A stretch of DNA of 18,740 nucleotides from Ktedonobacterales bacterium (GTDB lineage: Bacteria; Chloroflexota; Ktedonobacteria; Ktedonobacterales; JADMIN01), in NCBI GenBank assembly GCA_015478575.1, contig JADMIN010000009.1:1-18740 (forward strand), written 5' to 3'. The position numbers and the translations under genes were made by a program. Below the pieces are notes generated by a model. The model did not search any database, had not been told where the DNA came from, and saw only the letters and a list, made by a program, of their open reading frames with translations. Below, one piece after another: positions 7,116-13,875 of this stretch (the stretch's first letter is position 1; every line of letters starts with the position of its first letter).

Positions 7116-7407
7116 GAAGGCGCAACAACCGCACGGAGACAGTGCCTGTAGACGGCGCGCGGAGGCCAGGCAGATGTGGCATAGATCACACGTGCATGCC
7201 TCCCGCCGCTGGTATGCTCAACGCAGGCGGCGCCACTAGTGATTCCGTCCGGCCTCCCTCGCGTTCGCACAACAGGTGTGATACACTTCAGGCCAGGCTG
7301 ACAGCCCACTTCCCAGGCGTATGCGCGCATGGCCGCCTAGCACCTGATTGGGAGCGGTGAGCGCGCGAGCGTCTGCGAGCGCGTGGTGGCCCAGACGCCG
7401 GTACGGC
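7116..7407. other. Non-coding gap between tRNA-Thr and the kinase gene
   Basis: No convincing gene is seen here on either strand. It holds a CRP-like palindrome (7175-7190, TGTGG-N6-TCACA), an extended -10 candidate TGGTATGCT at 7210-7218, and an 11-bp palindrome GTGTGATACAC at 7276-7286. The ORFs that cross it lack ribosome sites and known motifs. Confidence 0.5.
7175..7218 (+). promoter_or_regulatory. Candidate CRP/FNR-type site with an extended -10
   Basis: TGTGG-CATAGA-TCACA (7175-7190) differs by one base from the CRP consensus half-site pair TGTGA-N6-TCACA. TGGTATGCT follows, with its -10 hexamer at 7213-7218. A start near 7224-7225 would centre the site at about -42, the class II activator position. 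The nearest downstream gene is the kinase, about 400 bp away. Confidence 0.3.
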
Positions 7408-7436
7408 TTGACACAGGCACCCAGGCGCGATAAATT
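7408..7436 (+). promoter_or_regulatory. Promoter of the kinase gene
   Basis: A perfect TTGACA (7408-7413) is followed after 17 nt by TAAATT (7431-7436, four of six consensus bases). The expected start near 7443 gives a leader of about 180 nt before the chosen kinase ATG. The leader contains no obvious riboswitch. Confidence 0.6.
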
Positions 7437-7623
7437 AGGCTTGCGTGCGCGGTCACTCCTCTCCATGCTCGGCATGCCAGCATTGAGGGGCCGCGGAAGG
7501 GATGTCGTCCGCGAGATCACTCCCTTCACGTGAGCATCCAGTTCGATCATTTCAGGTGGGGGCGCGGTGAAGCGCATGGAGTGGTCCACGGCGCGTGGCA
7601 TACCGCCCGTGATGGGGAGGCGT

Positions 7624-9489
7624 ATGGAACCTTCTGAAGTGATCGGCGACCGGTACGAGATACAAGACTCCATCGGACGCGGCGGTATGGCGACAATCTA
7701 TCGCGCCGTGGACCTGCGCATGGGTCGCGTGGTGGCGGTCAAGATTCTGCGCGAGGTCTATAGCTCCGACCCCAAATTCGTCACGCGCTTCCAGCGTGAG
7801 GCACAAGCCGCCTCATCCTTGCAGCATCCCAACATCGTCCAGGTCTTCGATTTTGGTCAGAGTGGTGGCTACTACTTCATCGTGATGGAACTCATTGATG
7901 GCATGGACTTGCGCCAGTACCTCAAGCGTGAGGGCATGATCAGCAATGAGCGCGCCATCGAGATTGGCCATGACGTGGCCCTCGGCCTGGGCATGGCTCA
8001 CCGCCGCAACATCGTCCACCGCGACGTCAAACCCCAGAATATCCTGCTCAGCAACGACGGCCTCATCAAGCTCACCGACTTCGGCATCGCCAGCGTCTAT
8101 AAGGGCGCCGACGACGAGCGCCTGACGACTACTGGCATGACGCTCGGCACCGTGCAATACTACGCGCCAGAGCAAGCGCAGGGCGAGATCGTCACCCCTG
8201 CCGCGGATGTCTACGCGCTGGGTATCGTGCTCTATGAGATGCTGGCCGGGCGGACACCCTTCGATGGCGACACGCCGGTGGCCGTCGCGATGAAGCACAT
8301 CCAAGAGCTACCAGAGCCGCCACGCCACTTCAATCCCAACATCTCCCCCCCGCTCGAGCGCATCGTCCTGCGCTGCCTGGAAAAAGACCCGCGCGACCGC
8401 TATCGCGATGGTGACGGGCTGGCCTACGCCCTAGAGCAAGCGGTGCGCGCTCCCAGTGGACGGCGCGTCGGGCCGGGCGTGCCCCAGCCAGGGCGCGGGC
8501 AGTTCGTTCCACCACTCAACCTGCCCACAAACGACCGACCACTGCCCGGCACACGCTCTGGCGTCTATGGTGGCCCTGCCGTCGCCTCTGGCCCGCGCGG
8601 CGCCGCTGCTGGCGCCACGCCGTATAGCATAAGCCGCCCAGGAGGGCCACCTGACGCCTCCGGCTATCACGACGGCCCAACCTATGACGGCTATGATGAC
8701 CTCCCCGGCGCGCCCGCCACCCGCCCGAACGAGGCCGCGGGTGGCACCGTCCCGCGCATGCCGTGGCCGGGGGTGGGCGCGCAACGCCCCGGCGGGCCAG
8801 GGAAGGGCAAACGTGGCGGTGGCGTTAGCGTGGCGATCATCATCGGGACGTTAGCGTTCCTGATGGTCGCCTGTGTGCTCGCCTTCGCCATCGGCGGCGT
8901 CCCCAAGGCCTTCAGCAGCCTCTTCGGCGGGGGCGCCACCCCCCTGCCGACCGTGGTGATGGTCAACGTCCCGAATTTCAAGGGCTTGCAGTATGCCGTG
9001 GCACAAGCAAACGCGCAATCGCTCGGCCTGAACGTGACGGAGACACTCATCAAGAGCACGGACCAAGCTGGAAAAGTGCTCGATCAGGATCAGCAGGCTG
9101 GCAAGCCGGTCGCCGTGGGCACGACGATCAAACTGACGGTGAGCGCCGGCCCAGACAAGGTGAAGGTGCCTGACTTTACTACCACCAATACGCTCTTCAA
9201 GACCGCATGCGCTCAACTAGGCACCATGGGGCTGGTCTGTCAGGCGGCGCCCAATCTGGTGACCAGCCCATCGGTACCCTATGGCGATGTGGTCAGCTCC
9301 CAGCCACCCGCTGGCACCTTAGTGGCGCCTGGCTCGCGTGTGATTCTCACCGTCAGTTCCGGCCCGCCGCCACCATCGCCGACGCCCAGCCCGACGCCCA
9401 GCCCGTCGCCGACGCCCAGCCCGTCGCCATCACCCAGCCCGTCGCCATCGCCGACATGTACCCCTGGGACAGCGACACCGACCTGTTAG
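7624..9489 (+). CDS. Membrane Ser/Thr protein kinase with two PASTA domains (PknB/Stk type)
   Basis: A 621-aa receptor-type kinase that would phosphorylate Ser/Thr on cytoplasmic targets in response to cell-wall state. The kinase domain has the glycine loop GRGGMA at 18-23, Lys40 in VAVKIL, HRD at 132-134, DFG at 152-154 and APEQ downstream. A Pro/Gly-rich linker follows, then one membrane segment at about 400-425. Two extracellular PASTA repeats follow (about 445-511 and 513-582; in other proteins these bind peptidoglycan or beta-lactams). It ends in a Pro/Ser/Thr tail encoded by short tandem repeats (about 9375-9459). The ATG at 7624 fits the family start (VIGDRYEI soon after Met) and has GGGGAGG close upstream; GTG at 7567 would add 19 residues. 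Most PASTA kinases carry three or four repeats, so two is short. recO follows after 116 bp. Confidence 0.9.
   Translation: MEPSEVIGDRYEIQDSIGRGGMATIYRAVDLRMGRVVAVKILREVYSSDPKFVTRFQREAQAASSLQHPNIVQVFDFGQSGGYYFIVMELIDGMDLRQYLKREGMISNERAIEIGHDVALGLGMAHRRNIVHRDVKPQNILLSNDGLIKLTDFGIASVYKGADDERLTTTGMTLGTVQYYAPEQAQGEIVTPAADVYALGIVLYEMLAGRTPFDGDTPVAVAMKHIQELPEPPRHFNPNISPPLERIVLRCLEKDPRDRYRDGDGLAYALEQAVRAPSGRRVGPGVPQPGRGQFVPPLNLPTNDRPLPGTRSGVYGGPAVASGPRGAAAGATPYSISRPGGPPDASGYHDGPTYDGYDDLPGAPATRPNEAAGGTVPRMPWPGVGAQRPGGPGKGKRGGGVSVAIIIGTLAFLMVACVLAFAIGGVPKAFSSLFGGGATPLPTVVMVNVPNFKGLQYAVAQANAQSLGLNVTETLIKSTDQAGKVLDQDQQAGKPVAVGTTIKLTVSAGPDKVKVPDFTTTNTLFKTACAQLGTMGLVCQAAPNLVTSPSVPYGDVVSSQPPAGTLVAPGSRVILTVSSGPPPPSPTPSPTPSPSPTPSPSPSPSPSPSPTCTPGTATPTC
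9375..9459 (+). repeat. Tandem short repeats encoding the Pro/Ser/Thr tail of the kinase
   Basis: Repeated CCGACGCCCAGC and CCGTCGCCATC-type units encode alternating SPTP and SPSP. Near-identical units in tandem make length and frame changes by slippage likely. A slip into the third frame would read on into the recO frame, which stays open from before 9207. Confidence 0.75.
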
Positions 9490-9605
9490 GAAGAGGGGAT
9501 GACCGACGCCCTGATGATCCGCATCCAGCGCCCGCGCGCGGAAGAGGGAAGTGTTCACTCTCCCTATCCGCGCGCCCGGCCAGGGCGCCACATTTCGAGG
9601 CACGT

Positions 9606-10391
9606 ATGGCACATCCCCGCGTTTACTCCATCGAGGCGATCATCCTGCGCCGGGGCAACTTCGGTGAGGCTGATCGCATCCTCACGCTCTTCACCCCGAC
9701 CCAAGGGAAGATCCGCGCCATCGCCAAGGGCATCCGCCGCACCACCAGCCGCAAGGCGGGCCACCTCGAGCTTTTCACACGCGCGCAACTGCTGTTGGCC
9801 TCTGGGCGTGAGCTAGAAGTCGTCACACAGGCCGAGGGCCGCGAGCAGTTCGAGCATCTGCGCTTGGATCTCTGGCACGCGACCGGTGCCTGGTATACCG
9901 CCGAACTGGTGGATCGCTTCCTCGAAGACGCCGACCCACATCCCCGTCTCTACGCCCTCTTCATCGCGACACTGCGCCGGCTGGATGCGGGCGCGTTGGC
10001 GCATGAGCAGACACAAAGTTGGCTAGCGCTGCGCTACTTCGAGTTGCGCCTGCTCGACGAACTGGGCTACCGGCCCAACCTGCATACCTGCGTGGGATGC
10101 GATACACCCTTGCGTCCGGAGGATGCCGGCTACAGCGCGGAACTGGGTGGCGCCCTCTGCCCCGCGTGCGCGCCGCTGGCCCAGCGCCGCCTCTCCCTGC
10201 GCGGGCTCAAAGTGCTGCGGCTGCTCCAAACGTCGGAATGGGAGGCACTGCCCCGCCTGCGCCTCGATGGCACGGTGCGGGAAGAGATCGAGGCACTGCT
10301 GCGGATGGCGTTGCGCTTTCACCTGGACCGCGATCTCAAGTCGTGGCCGTTCTTGCGCCGTGTGACGATGGAGTCCGCGCCGCCAGAGTAA
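9606..10391 (+). CDS. recO: DNA repair protein RecO
   Basis: A 261-aa RecO, the mediator that loads RecA on single-stranded DNA with RecR in gap repair. The N-terminal OB-fold reads YSIEAIILRRGNFGEADRIL, LFTPTQGKIRAIAKGIR, then HLELFTRAQLLLASG, all typical of RecO. The C-terminal half is helical, with a zinc-finger-like set of cysteines at 162, 165, 185 and 188 (CVGC and CPAC), as in zinc-bearing RecO proteins. The ATG at 9606 has GAGG five bases upstream and fits the family start. The frame is open for about 400 bp upstream, but that part overlaps the kinase tail and has no motif. It probably shares a transcript with the kinase gene. Confidence 0.93.
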   Translation: MAHPRVYSIEAIILRRGNFGEADRILTLFTPTQGKIRAIAKGIRRTTSRKAGHLELFTRAQLLLASGRELEVVTQAEGREQFEHLRLDLWHATGAWYTAELVDRFLEDADPHPRLYALFIATLRRLDAGALAHEQTQSWLALRYFELRLLDELGYRPNLHTCVGCDTPLRPEDAGYSAELGGALCPACAPLAQRRLSLRGLKVLRLLQTSEWEALPRLRLDGTVREEIEALLRMALRFHLDRDLKSWPFLRRVTMESAPPE

Positions 10392-10542
10392 GCGTGGGGC
10401 GTGTGCGTCTAGAATGTCTGGAGCGCAGACCCATCGAGGCAGAGCATACGCCCGCCCGCTCACGTTCCGGCCCATGCTCAGCCTACGAGTCTCGGCTGGC
10501 GCCGCGCTCCGCTCATTGGGCCACTCTCGCCGCTCGCCCGAT

Positions 10543-10569
10543 TTGCTGTTGCCACGCGCATGCTATACT
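10543..10569 (+). promoter_or_regulatory. Extended -10 promoter of the M42 peptidase gene
   Basis: TGCTATACT (10561-10569) is a good extended -10. The best -35 match, TTGCTG (10543-10548), is only 15 nt away and weak, as is common for extended -10 promoters. The leader would be about 57 nt. The rest of the 10392-10632 gap shows no gene. Confidence 0.5.
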
Positions 10570-10632
10570 CTAGAGATACCGGCGTGTGGCTGATGTGCCA
10601 CGCGCGCCCAGCGCACGCGGAGGAGACAACCG

Positions 10633-11805
10633 ATGGCGGCACAGTTCCCCAGCAAGACCGACAAAGCGGAAGCGAAGCGCGCGAAGAATGGACACCTCCA
10701 GCACGAGGCCGCCGCGCTTGATGCTCCACCTCATCCCTCGCCGAGCACTCTGCCAGGCACCACGCTCGACCTGACACTGCTCAAGCGACTGAGCGAGACA
10801 CCCGGCGTGCCTGGCCGCGAGGAGCACGTGCGCGCGCTGGTCGTCGAGGCACTGACGCCCCTAGTGGATGAGATCCATGTAGACACGCTCGGCAACGTCA
10901 TCGCGACCAAGAAGGGGACTGGCAATCGGCGTGTGATGCTCGCCGCGCATATGGATGAGATCGGCTTCCTCGCCCGCTACATCGAAACGAGCGGGCACGT
11001 ACGCTTGCAACCGGTGGGCGGCTTTGATCCACGTGACCTGATGGGGCAGCGCGTGCGCATCCACACCACGAGTGGACCGCTACGCGGCGTGCTGGCGCCC
11101 GGTGGCAAACACTATAACATCCTCGCGTCGGAGCACGCGCGCGTACCAAAGCTAGAGGAGTATTTCGTGGATGTGGGCCTGCCGGTCGAGCGCGTGCGCG
11201 AGTTGGTGCGCCTGGGCGATCCGATCACGCTGGAGCGCACCTGCGAGGAGGTCGGCGAGTGCGTCAGCGGCAAAGCGATGGATGATCGCGCGAGCGTCTT
11301 TGTGATGATCGAGGCACTGCGCCGGTTGGGCAAGCATAAAGCCACCATCGTGGCGGTGGCAACCGTACAGGAAGAAGTCGGCACGCGCGGAGCCGCGACC
11401 GCCGCCTTCGAGATCAAGCCCGATGTCGCCATCGCGCTCGACGTGACCCCTTCGATGGATATTCCCGGCGTCGGAGAAAGCGACCACGTGACGCGCTTGG
11501 GCGCGGGCGCGGCCATTAAAGTCTTCGATAGCTCTCACATCGGCAATTATAAACTCGTGGATCATCTGCGGCGTGTCGCTGAAGCCCAGGGCATTCCCTA
11601 CCAGATGGAGCTGTTGCCGCGTGGTGGCACCGATGCTGGCGCCATGCAGCGCGCCCGCGCGGGCACGCCCGCGACGACCCACTCCATTCCCACGCGCTAC
11701 ATCCACACGGTCAATGAGATGGTGCATCGCGCCGATCTCGATGCTGTCGCCACCCTTCTCGCGCGCTATCTCGAGGACGCGCACACGGGCGACTACCGGC
11801 TGTAG
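10633..11805 (+). CDS. M42-family metallopeptidase (glutamyl/deblocking aminopeptidase type)
   Basis: A 390-aa cytosolic co-catalytic metallopeptidase that would trim N-terminal residues from peptides; in other organisms M42 enzymes form large tetrahedral particles. Metal and catalytic residues are visible: His106 in AAHMDEIGF, Asp217 in GKAMDDRAS, Glu247-Glu248 in VQEEVGTRGA, Asp270 in ALDVT and His358 in RYIHTVNEMV, plus the GGTDAG turn. The family core begins near residue 46 (LDLTLLKRLSE). The first 45 residues are a charged, then Pro/Ser-rich extension not usual for M42. The ATG is well supported by GGAGGAG eight bases upstream, so the extension is probably translated. Some relatives are annotated as endoglucanases, a label usually considered wrong. 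Confidence 0.9.
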   Translation: MAAQFPSKTDKAEAKRAKNGHLQHEAAALDAPPHPSPSTLPGTTLDLTLLKRLSETPGVPGREEHVRALVVEALTPLVDEIHVDTLGNVIATKKGTGNRRVMLAAHMDEIGFLARYIETSGHVRLQPVGGFDPRDLMGQRVRIHTTSGPLRGVLAPGGKHYNILASEHARVPKLEEYFVDVGLPVERVRELVRLGDPITLERTCEEVGECVSGKAMDDRASVFVMIEALRRLGKHKATIVAVATVQEEVGTRGAATAAFEIKPDVAIALDVTPSMDIPGVGESDHVTRLGAGAAIKVFDSSHIGNYKLVDHLRRVAEAQGIPYQMELLPRGGTDAGAMQRARAGTPATTHSIPTRYIHTVNEMVHRADLDAVATLLARYLEDAHTGDYRL

Positions 11806-11895
11806 CCCATAGTTTGCTTGGGGGACTGGCGGCGCTGGGGGCGGGGGCGCCCAGCATCCACCAGACGGCCCGCGGGGAGCGCTCTCCCAGGCGAC

Positions 11896-11924
11896 TTGCC
11901 AGCCGCGCCGTGGCCGAGTACAAT
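11896..11924 (+). promoter_or_regulatory. Promoter of the 131-aa unknown gene
   Basis: TTGCCA (11896-11901) and TACAAT (11919-11924), each five of six consensus bases, are 17 nt apart. The expected start near 11931 leaves a leader of about 84 nt before the GTG start. Confidence 0.6.
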
Positions 11925-12014
11925 CGCCTATGGAGCGGCGCCACTCCACAGGGGCGCTGGCATGAGCGCCGACAGAGGCGATCTGGCGGGGGCGCTGGGA
12001 CAAAGGAGACGCAC

Positions 12015-12410
12015 GTGGATGCGGATGAGCTACAGCAATTGACGGAGACGCTGCGGCGCGTGGCGCGCGCCATGAGCACCGATCCCGCTCTGGCGCGACA
12101 GGTGCGCGAGGCCCTCACCACCAGTGGTGTCCTCGAGGCCTTCGGCGCGGGCGAGACGCTCGATGTGGTGGAGCTATTGGATGTCGGCGGCGAACAGGCC
12201 TTGCGCGCGCGCCTCACAGAACTGCCCATCGCGCACCTGCGCCAGATCATTGCCGCGCGCACCTATGACCCAGAGAAAGCAACGACGCGATGGCGCAGCG
12301 CGAGCAAGCTGATAGACCTCATCGTCACCCGCGCCGCCTCGCAACTCGCCGCGGAGCAGGAAGCGGCGGCCTCACATCCCAATGCGCTCGCCGCCTCCTG
12401 GATGCTCTAG
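12015..12410 (+). CDS. Unrecognised 131-aa soluble protein
   Basis: I do not recognise the family. The GTG at 12015 is supported by AAAGGAG six bases upstream; upstream extension of the frame is poor in coding character. The protein is predicted soluble and mostly helical, with no signal peptide or membrane segment. The first half carries an amphipathic helix (ELQQLTETLRRVARAM) and a DPALARQVREAL segment. The middle has GAGETLDVVELLDVGGEQALRARL. The second half reads HLRQIIAARTYDPEK, then W-x-SASKLIDLIV, and the chain ends in an Ala-rich helix and SWML. The LRQII and YDPEKATTRW parts suggest a small helical adaptor or nucleic-acid-binding fold, but this is a guess. It has its own promoter. 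Confidence 0.75.
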   Translation: MDADELQQLTETLRRVARAMSTDPALARQVREALTTSGVLEAFGAGETLDVVELLDVGGEQALRARLTELPIAHLRQIIAARTYDPEKATTRWRSASKLIDLIVTRAASQLAAEQEAAASHPNALAASWML

Positions 12411-12645
12411 AGGCTGCTCAGGCCACCGCATGCACTAGGGGAACCGCGGCAGGCGCCACTGGTGGTCATCGTAGCGCGCCCGCCGCGCCGCTCTCCAGCG
12501 GCGATTGGCCCGTTCCGACCATCGAGAAGCACCTTGTACCGAGCGGTCTAGGCTCCGGCGGCACGAGCTTTTCCATCTCCCGCCAGAGCACATGCTGAGG
12601 TCGCGCGGACGAGTGTGACATGAGCAGCGGAAGGGAGATTGCGCA

Positions 12646-13449
12646 ATGACTCATCAGGTAAATGCCCGTCGTCTGCCCCACACGCGGGCGACACCATGGT
12701 CGTATCGGCCGCATGTGGTGCTCGCGGCGCTCATCCTCGGCGTGCTCCTCGTCCTCGCGGGCCGCGGCGCGACGACACAGACGGGGCACACCAGCCCAAC
12801 CCCCTCGCCAAGCCCCGGCGCGCCCAGCCCGACGGTGAGCCTGATACAGGTCGAGTTCGCTTCAAACAACATTGGTGATGAGGTGCGCCTCATCACGGAT
12901 CTGGGCTTCCAGCCGTCGTTCCCATGCAATGGGACGAAGGTGACGTCCGGTTACTGGGTGCGCTGGCAAGCGACCGGCCTGTCATTTGGTCCTGGCGGCA
13001 TACAGGCTGAACCGACCCCGCTGATCCCGCGCGATTGGCTGGCACGCCTGGACGCCAGCCCACTTGTGCGTACCGTGTTCCTGAATCCTCGGGCCGGGTG
13101 CGCCCGATATGATGTCCCATCGGGCACGTCGGGGCCTAACGACCTGGCGTTCCTGGCGCCGAGCCAGGCGGGGACCTACGCGCGGATGACCTTCGACAGC
13201 AGCGTGCCGGACTACTACCAAGCCATCTATACAGCGGTTGACCTGGGCATGCGCCTAGCCAACCCCTGCTACGAGCACATGACGGGCACGCCGCCGCCCT
13301 GGCGCCCAGTGGGGCAGGAGAGTCAGTTCGCCGCGAGCCACGAGCTGGTGGTCGCGACGACCGACAACGCCTCGAATCACTGGCAGCGGCAGCTCGCCGC
13401 GACACAGGGCATACGCAAGGTCGAGACACCGTACGCGCCGACCTGCTGA
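12646..13449 (+). CDS. Membrane-anchored or secreted protein with two tandem Cys-bracketed repeats
   Basis: An unrecognised 267-aa protein. A basic N-terminus is followed by one hydrophobic segment (about 23-40), an uncleaved anchor or signal, then a Ser/Pro/Thr linker (49-63) like the tail of the kinase in this window. The rest looks like two copies of one domain (about 68-155 and 179-267). Each has a DLG-x5-PC motif (Cys94, Cys208), an internal Trp-rich part, a W-x2-x-L helix followed by VR/IRK-x-V, and a closing Cys (Cys152, Cys267). The Cys-Cys distances are 58 and 59 residues, which suggests one disulphide per repeat outside the membrane. AAGGGAG lies eight bases before the ATG. No enzyme motif is seen. 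The 235-bp gap upstream holds no gene I can support. Confidence 0.75.
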   Translation: MTHQVNARRLPHTRATPWSYRPHVVLAALILGVLLVLAGRGATTQTGHTSPTPSPSPGAPSPTVSLIQVEFASNNIGDEVRLITDLGFQPSFPCNGTKVTSGYWVRWQATGLSFGPGGIQAEPTPLIPRDWLARLDASPLVRTVFLNPRAGCARYDVPSGTSGPNDLAFLAPSQAGTYARMTFDSSVPDYYQAIYTAVDLGMRLANPCYEHMTGTPPPWRPVGQESQFAASHELVVATTDNASNHWQRQLAATQGIRKVETPYAPTC

Positions 13450-13580
13450 TCGCGACCCAAACGGGGTCCGCGGTGAGTTGGGCGCGCGCACCGCGAGCAG
13501 CGCGCGAGAGCACGGACGCTCTCTCACACTCACGTGCGAGATCAGTGTACCCAGGTGCCATCAATTCGGCGCGCGCGCGT

Positions 13581-13609
13581 TTGTGCCCAAGACGCCGACA
13601 CTCTATAAT
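13581..13609 (+). promoter_or_regulatory. Promoter of dxs
   Basis: A perfect TATAAT (13604-13609) lies 17 nt after TTGTGC (13581-13586). A second candidate, TTGGCG (13622-13627) with TATATA (13644-13649) at 16 nt, follows. Either gives a long leader (about 220-260 nt) before the dxs start. Confidence 0.6.
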
Positions 13610-13875
13610 CTGACTACGCTCTTGGCGCGTATCTATTAGCGTGTATATATGAGGACAACAGCACGCGCTCGTAACCGACCGAGCCAGGCGCGGAGGCACG
13701 CCCAACACCGCGGGCGCACGAGGGCCACCATACGGGGCATCCACACGGCCCCCTCGCGTGAGCGCGCGCATCGTGCCACATCCATCGGCATATCTCGTGG
13801 CACAATGAGTGCGACCCAGGCCAGCCAGGCGCGCGGCGCGCCGTGGTGCGACGGCGAAGGAGGAGACAGCATACC
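13610..13875 (+). other. Long dxs leader with inverted repeats
   Basis: About 260 nt between the best promoter and the dxs GTG. It contains an inverted repeat GTGCCAC (13773-13779) with GTGGCAC (13797-13803), and a compact GGCGCG-CGG-CGCGCC hairpin shortly before the ribosome site. I recognise no known riboswitch class. An Arg-rich frame open over 13649-13900 has no ribosome site. Confidence 0.35.

Noticed and set aside
11834..11855. Hairpin after the M42 gene as a terminator
   Set aside because: The stem (GCTGGG/CCCAGC) is only 6 bp with a 10-nt loop and no T-rich tail.
12480..12645. Possible T-box or other riboswitch upstream of the secreted protein gene
   Set aside because: Stretches such as TACCGAGCGG resemble part of a T-box at first sight, but the conserved AGGGTGGNACCGCG element is absent on both strands.
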